From Bacteroidales bacterium (GTDB lineage: Bacteria > Bacteroidota > Bacteroidia > Bacteroidales > UBA4417): a DNA stretch of 44,377 bases. A model generated the notes under the pieces. It made no database searches, was not told the DNA's origin, and saw only the letters and a list, made by a program, of their open reading frames with translations. Of the stretch, positions 1-8,896 are shown piece by piece. The stretch's first letter is position 1. The number at the start of each line of letters is the position of its first letter. The stretch spans positions 1 to 44,377 of the forward strand of contig JAURYB010000044.1 of assembly GCA_030654075.1 (NCBI GenBank). Reading direction: 5' to 3'. The translations under genes and the position numbers were made by a program.

Positions 1-69
1 TTAAGCCAACGGAAATTGATTCGGAGATAAAAATCGAATAATTTCAATATTTCCTCGCCGTTGGCTTAA
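1..69. repeat. REP-like inverted-repeat element
   Basis: Perfect 12-base inverted repeats at 1-12 (TTAAGCCAACGG) and 58-69 (CCGTTGGCTTAA) enclose 45 bases that contain a smaller nested inverted repeat (ATTCG...CGAAT). The same arm sequence forms the centre of the 42-base palindrome at 15778-15819, so this is one copy of a dispersed intergenic repeat family. It lies just before the GH94 gene and may continue left of the window. Such palindromes in Bacteroidota resemble REP/RAYT-type repeats. No transposase is visible beside either copy, so that link is inference. Confidence 0.7.
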
Positions 70-132
70 ACTAACTGCAAGAGATGTTCAAAAAAAAAAA
101 TATCAGGCTTTTTCAATTAATACCAACTTCAA

Positions 133-3100
133 ATGAACATAAAAAATTCCTCCGGCCTATCCTTCAATTTTCTTGAGAATGGCTCAGTTAAGCACATCAA
201 AGTCAATCCGATTCGGATTAGCCTTAAATCTGCAACACCTTTTTCAAAATCAGGAGCTAACATTTATCTGAGAAAAAGAACAACCCCTCTAGAATTCAAA
301 TCTCTGTTAGGCCAGGCAAGTAACAGCCTTTTCCAAATAAAGGATAATGCTTTTATCGCTAACGGAAATTGGTCAGGCATTGAATATACCTGTGTGCTGA
401 AACTTTCAAAAAAAAGCCTAAGCTGGCAATGGACCATTGATATCGAAAATACGACAGGCGATCTTGCTGAACTTGATCTGTTATATGTTCAGGATGTCGG
501 GTTAAAGCCAATATCAAGTGGTTTGGTAAACGAATATTATGTCAGCCAGTATCTTGAACGGCTTATTCTTGACGACAATCGCTTTGGCAAAGTGATTTGC
601 TGTCGTCAGAATACAAAAGAATCGGTTGGCAATCCATGGATAATAATGGCATGTGAAAACGCAGCTGCTTCAGCAAGCACGGATGGAATGCAGTTTCTGG
701 GCAAAACATTCAGGGAAACCGGAATTCCGGAAGGTTTGTGTCAAGAATCGCTCGGGGGCGAATATTCAGGTGAATTATCGATGATGGCCCTTCAGGAAAA
801 ACCTTTTACCCTGGCTTCCAACGAAAAACATAAAAGTATTTTTATTGCCTCTTATCTTCCCGATCACCCCGCGGCAACATCAGCAACTGATTTACAACTC
901 CTACCTGATTTGATGGTTGAATTTCAGGATGAGATTTCATCTCAAAATCCTGAAGATTTCTTTGCCGCTGATAAAAATATCTTCAATATATCTCCTTTCT
1001 TACCGGTTGATGATTTGAATAATGAAGAGCTTACACGTTTCTTTTCCAGGGAAAGAAGGCATATTGAAACAGAAAACGGGAAGTTATTGTCGTTTTTCTA
1101 TGATCAGAACAAATATGTGATGTTGCGTGCCAAGGAAATATTGGCTGACCGCCCGCATGGCCATATAATGCAGGCCCAGGCTGGTTACGAAGCCGACGAA
1201 AATATCGTTTCAACCACCGCATACGCATTTGGGGTATTCAATTCGCATGTAACCCAAGGCAATACAAATTTCAATATTTTCCTTTCTGTCTGCACCAGCC
1301 AGTTTAATGATATGCCCGAAACAGGCCAAAGAATATTTGTCGATATTGAAGGTCATAAATACTTACTTGGAATCCCGTCAGCATTTGAGATGGGTTTAAA
1401 CCATTGCCGCTGGATCTATAAATTTGGAGAACATCTTTTCCAGGTACGTAGCTGGACATCAAAAACATCTGCTCGGGTCAATCTGGATTTTAAAGTTCTT
1501 AATGGGAAAAAAGTAAAATTATTCGTTACGCATCATTTTGACGAAAGCAACGGATGGACCGTAATTCCGTCAAGTACACCAGGGGAATTTATTTCAAAGC
1601 CTAAGACGGGCAGTATGATTGCGGAGAAATTCCCCCAGGCTCAATTCCGGATAGTTGTGAACACTTATTCAGATTACAAGGTTTCCGGCGACGAAGCTCT
1701 CTATTCCAGGTACAAAAGTCCGGGTAATTCATTCTTTATCCTCGAAATTAATGAAACGAATGATTTTTGTATGAGCTTAATTGGTGAGGTTTGTACTACA
1801 ATTAACATTGATAAGCTTGAAAATGCAGATAATCAATTCAATATAGATTGCCTGGATGCGCAAACGGGTCTAAATGACATGAGTCTGAGCTTAACCCTTA
1901 AAGGAAATGAAGATGATACCCAAGCCATTCAGGAAATCCTGCCCTGGTACTGTATGAATGCTATCACCCATTTTCTGACACCTCACGGATTGGAACAATT
2001 TGGTGGTGCTGCCTGGGGCACACGTGATGTTTCGCAAGGCCCGTTCGATTTGTTATTGTGTTTGCAAAAATATGACGAAGCGAAAAAAGTCCTGCTTACC
2101 ATATTCTCGAATCAAAATACTACAGGTGACTGGCCGCAATGGTGGATGTTCGACAGCTACTTTACAATTCGTGCAGGCGATTGCCATGGCGATGTTTACT
2201 ACTGGTGTATCATAGCGCTTAGCAGTTATATTAAAGTTACGGGCGACGTAAAAATCCTTGATGAAGTCTTGCCTTATTTTCACAAAGAGGGTGTTGCCTT
2301 TGCCGAAAAGACACCTCTCAGCGAACACATTGACAGATTGAATAAGATGATCGTGAATTCATTTATTCCTGGCACCGCGCTGGTTTCCTTTGGTGGTGGC
2401 GACTGGAATGATTCGCTACAACCCGTTAGTAAGGAATTGGCTGAACGTATGATTTCAAGTTGGACGATAGAAATGAATTACCAGGCTTTTAATGAATACA
2501 AACACATGTATTCGCAAGCTGGAAATACCGAAAAAGCAAAAGAACTGGATGAAATCTGTATAAGAATAAAATCTGATTTCAATAAATATCTGGTAAAAGA
2601 CGGAGTTGTCGCCGGGTACGGGCTGGTCGAAAAGGATGGCAGCATAAGCGTTTTGCTTCACCCCAGTGATATCACTACCGGAATACATTACAGTTTGTTG
2701 CCAATGGATCGCGGTGTGATCAGCGGGATTTTCACAAAAGAACAGGCACAATACCACCAGCAACTAATTGAAAAACACCTCAAGGGACCTGACGGAGCCC
2801 GGCTGATGGATCGCCCCCTAAAATACAAAGGTGGAATTCAGACAATTTTCCAGCGTGCCGAAAGCGCCACACATTTTGGCCGCGAAATAGGTATTATGTA
2901 TGTGCATGAGCATATCCGATATGCTGAATCACAGGCCATTACAGGCAATGCAGACGCGTTTGTAAAAGCACTCCGCCAGGCAAATCCTGTAGGTTACCGC
3001 AAGGTAGTTCCGTGTGGAGATATCCGGCAGTCGAACTGTTATTACAGCAGTTCGGATGTGGCATTTAAAAGCAGGTATGAAGCCGATGAACGTTACGATG

Positions 3101-3474
3101 AAATAAAAACCGGGAAAATCACCCTTCGGGGCGGATGGCGGGTTTATTCCAGCGGGCCGGGTATTTATATTACGCTGATAATTTCGCGCCTGCTTGGATT
3201 ACGGATTGAATCCGGAAAAATAATTATCGATCCTGTAATTCCTCATTCCATGGATGGTTTGTCCGCCTCACTGGATTTTCTGGGTCACCAGGTAACTTTC
3301 AGCTATTCGATCCGGGAAGGAAATTTCAGCCCCAAAGCCATTTCCGTAAATGGCAAAGCAATAACCTTCACTTACGAAGAAAATAAATATCGCAAGGGCG
3401 GTGCTGTAATTCCTTCCAGCCAGTTTTTAAGCTTGTTAAAACAGAAAGATAATATTGTGGATATTTCAATATAA
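133..3474 (+). CDS. GH94 phosphorylase, probable 1,2-beta-oligoglucan phosphorylase
   Basis: A protein of 1113 residues with the GH94 layout: N-terminal beta-sandwich, helical linker, (alpha/alpha)6 catalytic barrel (roughly residues 600-1030) and a small C-terminal beta domain. The barrel has the family motif GGGDWNDS, with D757 as likely general acid, and the later HFGREIGIMYVHEH segment. No signal peptide is seen, so it should be cytoplasmic and convert imported oligosaccharides plus phosphate into glucose 1-phosphate and a shortened chain. The length of about 1,100 residues is that of 1,2-beta-oligoglucan phosphorylases rather than the roughly 800-residue cellobiose phosphorylases, and the two GH144 genes directly downstream support the beta-1,2 specificity. 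The GH94 call is firm; the linkage is inferred from length and context. It is the first gene of the cluster in the window. Confidence 0.85.
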   Translation: MNIKNSSGLSFNFLENGSVKHIKVNPIRISLKSATPFSKSGANIYLRKRTTPLEFKSLLGQASNSLFQIKDNAFIANGNWSGIEYTCVLKLSKKSLSWQWTIDIENTTGDLAELDLLYVQDVGLKPISSGLVNEYYVSQYLERLILDDNRFGKVICCRQNTKESVGNPWIIMACENAAASASTDGMQFLGKTFRETGIPEGLCQESLGGEYSGELSMMALQEKPFTLASNEKHKSIFIASYLPDHPAATSATDLQLLPDLMVEFQDEISSQNPEDFFAADKNIFNISPFLPVDDLNNEELTRFFSRERRHIETENGKLLSFFYDQNKYVMLRAKEILADRPHGHIMQAQAGYEADENIVSTTAYAFGVFNSHVTQGNTNFNIFLSVCTSQFNDMPETGQRIFVDIEGHKYLLGIPSAFEMGLNHCRWIYKFGEHLFQVRSWTSKTSARVNLDFKVLNGKKVKLFVTHHFDESNGWTVIPSSTPGEFISKPKTGSMIAEKFPQAQFRIVVNTYSDYKVSGDEALYSRYKSPGNSFFILEINETNDFCMSLIGEVCTTINIDKLENADNQFNIDCLDAQTGLNDMSLSLTLKGNEDDTQAIQEILPWYCMNAITHFLTPHGLEQFGGAAWGTRDVSQGPFDLLLCLQKYDEAKKVLLTIFSNQNTTGDWPQWWMFDSYFTIRAGDCHGDVYYWCIIALSSYIKVTGDVKILDEVLPYFHKEGVAFAEKTPLSEHIDRLNKMIVNSFIPGTALVSFGGGDWNDSLQPVSKELAERMISSWTIEMNYQAFNEYKHMYSQAGNTEKAKELDEICIRIKSDFNKYLVKDGVVAGYGLVEKDGSISVLLHPSDITTGIHYSLLPMDRGVISGIFTKEQAQYHQQLIEKHLKGPDGARLMDRPLKYKGGIQTIFQRAESATHFGREIGIMYVHEHIRYAESQAITGNADAFVKALRQANPVGYRKVVPCGDIRQSNCYYSSSDVAFKSRYEADERYDEIKTGKITLRGGWRVYSSGPGIYITLIISRLLGLRIESGKIIIDPVIPHSMDGLSASLDFLGHQVTFSYSIREGNFSPKAISVNGKAITFTYEENKYRKGGAVIPSSQFLSLLKQKDNIVDISI

Positions 3475-3588
3475 TTTCTTTTATCAGACTTTTAAACGTA
3501 ACCTATAGATATCGTGACCATTTGACAACATTTAAAAGACTCAGACATGAAAAGTTTGGTTTGTGTAATAGGCCTGCATTCAATTATT

Positions 3589-5046
3589 ATGAATCGGAAA
3601 ATTCTGATAACACTAATTGCTCTAAACCTGGTCTTTGGAGTCAATATCACAGCACAGACGCAAAAAAACAGCGATTCTCAGAACAAAAAAGAAAATTCAA
3701 TACCGGTTGTTGGAATCATCAAAAATTTATCCGATTCGGCATTGCTCGACATCGTTCAACGTCAGACTTTCAGATATTTCTGGAATTACGGGCATCCTGT
3801 AAGCGGACTGGCCCGGGAACGCAGCAATACCGTTATGGCTGAACATTATTGGGATTACATTAACGAAGCCTGGGACGAACCCAATTTCAGCAAAACCACT
3901 TTCGGTCCCGATGCCTGTGCCATTGGTGGTACAGGATTTGGAATTATGAGTACAATTGTTGCAGCTGAAAGAGGCTGGATAAGTCGGGATACGGCTGTTG
4001 GCCGGTTAATACAAATTGCTGATTTTCTGACCAATGCCGATTGTTTCCATGGCATCTATCCACATTTTATGGATGGAAAAACAGGAAAAACCATAAAATT
4101 CGATCGCCTGGATGATGCTGCAGATATAGTGGAAACCTCTTACCTGATGATGGGATTTTTATGTGCCAGGGAATACTTCAATAAAGACATTCCTAAAGAA
4201 AAATATTTATGTAAGAGAGTAGATCAGATGTGGAACGCAGCCAACTGGAACTGGCATACCAACGGGGAGAAAAAATTATACTGGCACTGGAGTCCTAATA
4301 ATGGTTTCGATATGAATTTCCCGATCACAGGATGGAACGAATGTTTGATCACTTACATTATGTCAGCCTCTTCGCCACGGCATGCCATTTCGAAAGACGT
4401 TTATAATGCAGGATGGGTTAGTAGCCAGGGATTTAAAAACGGAAAATCCTATTATGGGATTAAACTTCCATTAGGAAATTACGATATGGGCGGGCCTTTG
4501 TTTTTCGAACATTATACATTCGTTGGGATTGATCCGAATGGATTAATTGATTCGCTTGGAAATAATTATTTTGAACAAGGTCGCAATCATACACTTATTA
4601 ACAGGGCTTATTGCATTGATAATCCCAAAAAATTTGCCGGCTATGGCGAAAACTGCTGGGGCCTGACTGCCGGTGATAGTTATAAAGGTTATGTCGCTCA
4701 TTGCCCCGAAGTGGATTTTGGGGTAATTCAGCCAACTGCAGCGCTTTCATCATTCCCTTACACTCCTGAATATTCGATGCAGGCTTTAAAGCATTTCTAT
4801 TCCGATCTGGGTGATAAAATCTGGAGCCAGTATGGTTTTGTCGATGGTTTCAGTGAATCACATAACTGGTATGCCAAAAGCCACCTGGCCATTGACCAGG
4901 GTCCAATTGTAGTTATGATAGAGAACTACCGGAGCGGTTTGCTGTGGAAACTTTTTATGCAGATTCCTGATATTCAAAACGGTTTAAAAAAGCTAGGATT
5001 TCAAAGTCCATGGATAAAAAATCAGAATCCGTTATTGACTAAATAA
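3589..5046 (+). CDS. GH144 beta-1,2-glucanase, secreted, single domain
   Basis: Glycoamylase-fold (PF10091) protein, family GH144. I place the start at 3589 rather than the upstream ATG at 3547, because a normal signal peptide (MNRKILITLIALNLVFG..AQ) begins there. The (alpha/alpha)6 domain then fills the protein. Conserved segments are SGLARER, FHGIYPHFMDG, ADIVETS, YWHWSP, GWNE, GYGENCWGLT and SSFPYTPE. Counting from 3589, D179, E182 and E251 lie in ADIVETS and GWNE. Their spacing (3, then 69) equals what I recall for the essential residues of the Chitinophaga pinensis endo-beta-1,2-glucanase (D139, E142, E211). It is expected in the periplasm or at the surface, cutting beta-1,2-glucan to sophorooligosaccharides. 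The next gene, another GH144, follows after 8 bases. Endo versus exo (sophorose-releasing) action cannot be decided by reading. Confidence 0.87.
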   Translation: MNRKILITLIALNLVFGVNITAQTQKNSDSQNKKENSIPVVGIIKNLSDSALLDIVQRQTFRYFWNYGHPVSGLARERSNTVMAEHYWDYINEAWDEPNFSKTTFGPDACAIGGTGFGIMSTIVAAERGWISRDTAVGRLIQIADFLTNADCFHGIYPHFMDGKTGKTIKFDRLDDAADIVETSYLMMGFLCAREYFNKDIPKEKYLCKRVDQMWNAANWNWHTNGEKKLYWHWSPNNGFDMNFPITGWNECLITYIMSASSPRHAISKDVYNAGWVSSQGFKNGKSYYGIKLPLGNYDMGGPLFFEHYTFVGIDPNGLIDSLGNNYFEQGRNHTLINRAYCIDNPKKFAGYGENCWGLTAGDSYKGYVAHCPEVDFGVIQPTAALSSFPYTPEYSMQALKHFYSDLGDKIWSQYGFVDGFSESHNWYAKSHLAIDQGPIVVMIENYRSGLLWKLFMQIPDIQNGLKKLGFQSPWIKNQNPLLTK

Positions 5047-5054
5047 CATGAACT

Positions 5055-7232
5055 ATGCTGAGAAATCTGATACTTTTATGGTGTTTATCCTTTTCGCTTA
5101 TGACAAATGGCCAGGAGTATAAATACAATTATAGTTTTTTCAGCAATAGCGCAATGTCGGGCGATTATTTCTTCAGCCATATTTCAAACAGCGGTGGTTC
5201 AGCCATAAAAAATGTAAATGGCAAACTTCCGGTCAACGAAACCATATTTCATACACCTGGCAATTCATTGGAACTAACATACAAAAATGCCGCCTATGGT
5301 AATTGGAAAGCAATAATTTTTCGCCAGGAAAAACGGGGAATGGATCATTTTCGCAAAGCGAGATTCCTGTCGTTCTGGATATTAAATACTTCAGAAATTT
5401 CATCAGGGTTAGAATTACCTGTCGTTCAATTAATGAGAAATGACAGCAGCCTCAGCCAGGCATTTAAAATCACTCCGGGAAAGGCAAATCAATGGCAGCA
5501 AGTTATTATTCCAACCTCTTCAATTCAGAATTTTGATCCTGACAAACCTGGAAATTTCATTGCTGTTGTTTTGTCTCAACAAAACAAGAAAGACAACAAA
5601 GAACAGACAATTTATATAGACGATATTGAATATCTTTCACCCGAAAATGGTGGATCAGTTACCAAAATGCCAGAAATAACATCAGCTGTCGGATATGCTA
5701 AGCATGTTGATATTTCGTGGAAAATGCAGAATGATACTAACATCCATCTCGTAAAAATATATCGTTCCGAAAACGGTAAAGAGTATAGCGCAGTTGGAAT
5801 TCAACATCCGTATATTAATCGCTATGCAGATTACACCGGCAAAACAGGGAAACAATACTTTTATAAAATTTCATTCCTCAACAATAAATATGAAGAAACT
5901 AAATTATCTGCTCCTGTTACGGCTACAACAAAACCAATGACGGATGATGAACTGCTTACGATGGTTCAGGAAGCTTGCTTCCGGTATTACTGGGAAGGTG
6001 CCGAACCCAACAGCGGACTGGCAAGAGAAAATATTGCAGGCAGGCAAAATATGATCGCAACCGGCGCTTCCGGATTTGGGATTATGGCTCTTATTGTTGG
6101 AACAGAACGAAAGTTTATAACCAGAGAGCAATCCATTGAACGCTTTGTGAAAATTGTAAATTATCTCGAAAATGCCGAAACTTTTCATGGCGTATATCCC
6201 CATTTTATGGATGGAACTACAGGACAAGTTGTCACTTTTTTTGGCAGAAGAGATAATGGAGCCGACCTGGTAGAAACCTCATTCTTACTTCAGGGTTTGC
6301 TTGCTGCAAGGCAGTATTTCTCAGGAAATAGTGAACAGGAAAAGCTGATCAGAGATAAAATAACAGCCATTTGGGAAAAAGCAGAATGGGATTGGTTCAG
6401 GCAATATCCTGAAAGTAAATTTTTATACTGGCATTGGTCACCTGACCAGGGATGGGTAATCAATCATAACCTGATTGGATGGAACGAAACCATGGTCACT
6501 TATTTGCTGGCCATAGCCTCCCCTACTCATCCGGTTCCGGTAAGCATGTATTACTCCGGCTGGGCAAACCAGGACAGTACAGGTCGAAAATACCGCTCTA
6601 ACTGGGGACAAACAAGTGAAGGTTCAACATACACGAATGGAAATACCTATTTCGGAATTAAGCTCGATGTTGGTGTTTCTAACGGTGGCCCATTATTCTT
6701 TACACATTATTCATACATGGGATACGACCCACATTTTATAACAGACAGGTACACAAATTATTTCACTAACAATCAGAATATTGCAAAAATAAACTATCGG
6801 TATTGTTTAAAAAACCCGAAACATTTCAAAGGATACGGTGAAAATGCATGGGGGCTGACGGCCAGCGATGGTCCCTTTGATTATTCAGCCGATGAACCTG
6901 TTCCCTGGCAGGATTGCGGGAAAATCGCGCCTACTGGCGCATTAAGCTCATTTCCGTACACACCGGAGGAATCCATGAAAGCCTTAAAGAATTATTATTA
7001 TAACTACGGTAAATTCCTTTGGGGTGAGTATGGTTTTAAAGATGCTTTTGATCTGACCCATAACTGGTGCTCCGAAATTTACATGGGCCTGAACCAGGCT
7101 CCAATGGTGGTAATGATTGAAAATTACCGTACCGGCTTACTCTGGAAAACATTTATGCAGATTCCTGAAATCCGGAACGGATTAAAAAAACTCGAACTTG
7201 AAAGTAAAAACACACAAGAGCAAGGAAAATAA
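5055..7232 (+). CDS. GH144 beta-1,2-glucanase with N-terminal accessory domains
   Basis: A protein of 725 residues with a signal peptide (cleavage near TNGQ, about residue 20). Residues about 25-195 look like a carbohydrate-binding-type beta-sandwich; about 200-290 look like a fibronectin-III-like domain (ITSAVGYAKHVDISWKM to APVTATTKP). The GH144 catalytic domain covers about 295-710. It has the same blocks as its neighbour: SGLAREN, FHGVYPHFMDG, ADLVETS (D404, E407), YWHWSP, GWNE (E478) and GYGENAWGLT. It starts 8 bases after the preceding GH144 and is surely cotranscribed. The added modules suggest a role on larger or insoluble substrate while the single-domain partner acts on other chain lengths; that division of labour is inference. 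The catalytic family is clear. Confidence 0.87.
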   Translation: MLRNLILLWCLSFSLMTNGQEYKYNYSFFSNSAMSGDYFFSHISNSGGSAIKNVNGKLPVNETIFHTPGNSLELTYKNAAYGNWKAIIFRQEKRGMDHFRKARFLSFWILNTSEISSGLELPVVQLMRNDSSLSQAFKITPGKANQWQQVIIPTSSIQNFDPDKPGNFIAVVLSQQNKKDNKEQTIYIDDIEYLSPENGGSVTKMPEITSAVGYAKHVDISWKMQNDTNIHLVKIYRSENGKEYSAVGIQHPYINRYADYTGKTGKQYFYKISFLNNKYEETKLSAPVTATTKPMTDDELLTMVQEACFRYYWEGAEPNSGLARENIAGRQNMIATGASGFGIMALIVGTERKFITREQSIERFVKIVNYLENAETFHGVYPHFMDGTTGQVVTFFGRRDNGADLVETSFLLQGLLAARQYFSGNSEQEKLIRDKITAIWEKAEWDWFRQYPESKFLYWHWSPDQGWVINHNLIGWNETMVTYLLAIASPTHPVPVSMYYSGWANQDSTGRKYRSNWGQTSEGSTYTNGNTYFGIKLDVGVSNGGPLFFTHYSYMGYDPHFITDRYTNYFTNNQNIAKINYRYCLKNPKHFKGYGENAWGLTASDGPFDYSADEPVPWQDCGKIAPTGALSSFPYTPEESMKALKNYYYNYGKFLWGEYGFKDAFDLTHNWCSEIYMGLNQAPMVVMIENYRTGLLWKTFMQIPEIRNGLKKLELESKNTQEQGK

Positions 7233-7254
7233 ATTTATTCATAATGCCATGAAT

Positions 7255-8877
7255 ATGAAAAAGTTAAACATTGGCTTATTCGCCGTTATACTGTTGCTGG
7301 CATTTTCAGCCTGCAAAACAAAACAAACAGATGTTCTGACAATCACTCCAGAAAAGCTGAAAGACAAAATTGCCGGGGGCTGGGCAGGCAAAATGATTGG
7401 CGTAACTTATGGTGCTCCAACTGAATTCCGTGCACAGGGCAAAACCTTCGACGATTCAATTAAATGGACTCCAAAAGATATCCGCGGCAGCATGTGGCAG
7501 GATGATATCTATGTACAGCTTACTTTCATGATGACCATGGATAAATATGGAATTAACGCACCGGCAAAGAAATTCCAGGAAATGTTTGCCAAAGCCGGGT
7601 ATATGCTTTGGCACGCCAATGTACAGGCCCGTAAAAATTACTACGACAGCATTTTTCCGCCCGCTTCGGGTAGTCCGGAATTTAACTCCCATGCTGATGA
7701 TATTGACTTCCAGATCGAAGCAGATTACCTGGGGTTTATGTGCCCTGGAATGCCTGTTACTGCTTCAAAAATGGCCGATAAAATCGGGCATATTATGAAT
7801 TACGGCGATGGCGTTTATGGAGGAATTTTTCTGGTAGCACTTAATTCCATTGCCTTCTTCGAAAGTGATATTCCAAAAGTGATTGACGAAGCGCTTAAAT
7901 CAATCCCTGCCCAAAGCGATTATGCAAAAATGGTTGCGGATGTGATAGTTCTCCACAAACATTATCCCAACGATTGGAGAGCGTCCTGGGCTGAACTGCA
8001 GGCCAAATGGGGTAACGATCATTTTTGCGGATCAGGCAGCGATTTCAATATCGATGCTAAACTTAACGGGGCTTATATCGTGATGGGACTTCTGTATGGG
8101 GATGGTGATCCGCAGAAAACGATGGAAATCTCCACACGTTGCGGCCAGGACTCGGACTGCAATCCAAGCAGCGCCATGGCTGTGCTGGGTGTCATAATCG
8201 GGTTTGATAAGCTGCCACGGGAAATGAAATCAGGAGTTACTTATATGGCTGATTCTTTATTTATCAATACTGATTATTCATTTAACAAAGCTGTTGACAA
8301 CACGTTCAATTATGCTACTAAACTCATAGCTGAAAATGGTGGAAAGGTTGATAAAAATGAAATCACAATTGCAAAACAGTTACCGGAAGCTCCCGCATTG
8401 GAAGTATCCTTTCCAAATGTAGTGCTGGACAGGAAAATACCTGTGTTTGATAAAGCAGTTTGGACCTTTATAGGAAACTGGCAAACATTAAAAAAGATGG
8501 GGTGGCCACAGAATGAACTTGTTGAACAATCGAAATTTGCCGGAAAACAAGGCGATGCCATTGAAATCAGTTTTTCCGGCACTGGTATTTCCATTGATGG
8601 TAACTGGGTGAAAGACGGCGGCAAGGCTGATGTTTACCTGGATGGAAAACTAATCAGAACCATTGATACTTACTTTTATTACAACAAACAGGAGCATGAT
8701 AATATAACGATATGGCATGTTACAGGTTTAACTGACTCCCAACATAAGGTAAAATTAGTTGTAAAAGGAGAAAAGAAACCTGAATCGCTTGGCACTAAAA
8801 TCTATATAACTAATGCAGTAATTTATAAAACAGCGCCAAAGAAAAGTGCTTCCTATACATTCACTTTCGAAAAATAA
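7255..8877 (+). CDS. ADP-ribosylglycohydrolase-fold lipoprotein with C-terminal beta domain
   Basis: Start chosen at 7255, because a lipoprotein signal peptide ending in the lipobox FSAC begins there; the ATG at 7198 overlaps the previous gene by 35 bases and would add 19 residues ahead of it. Residues about 35-360 match the ADP-ribosylglycohydrolase family (PF03747): KIAGGWAGKMIGVTYGAPTEF, then WQDD (D83, D84) and QDSD (D299, D301), which are the positions of the metal-binding aspartates. The usual DDT reads DDI here. Residues about 410-540 form a probable beta-sandwich (FSGTGISIDGNW, ADVYLDGKLI) of the carbohydrate-binding type. A surface or periplasmic lipoprotein inside a glucan locus is unlikely to remove ADP-ribose from proteins; a glycosidase acting on a sugar or glycan substituent is more plausible. 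Substrate unknown. Confidence 0.8.
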   Translation: MKKLNIGLFAVILLLAFSACKTKQTDVLTITPEKLKDKIAGGWAGKMIGVTYGAPTEFRAQGKTFDDSIKWTPKDIRGSMWQDDIYVQLTFMMTMDKYGINAPAKKFQEMFAKAGYMLWHANVQARKNYYDSIFPPASGSPEFNSHADDIDFQIEADYLGFMCPGMPVTASKMADKIGHIMNYGDGVYGGIFLVALNSIAFFESDIPKVIDEALKSIPAQSDYAKMVADVIVLHKHYPNDWRASWAELQAKWGNDHFCGSGSDFNIDAKLNGAYIVMGLLYGDGDPQKTMEISTRCGQDSDCNPSSAMAVLGVIIGFDKLPREMKSGVTYMADSLFINTDYSFNKAVDNTFNYATKLIAENGGKVDKNEITIAKQLPEAPALEVSFPNVVLDRKIPVFDKAVWTFIGNWQTLKKMGWPQNELVEQSKFAGKQGDAIEISFSGTGISIDGNWVKDGGKADVYLDGKLIRTIDTYFYYNKQEHDNITIWHVTGLTDSQHKVKLVVKGEKKPESLGTKIYITNAVIYKTAPKKSASYTFTFEK

Positions 8878-8896
8878 TAACCAGTTCATTTGTCCG

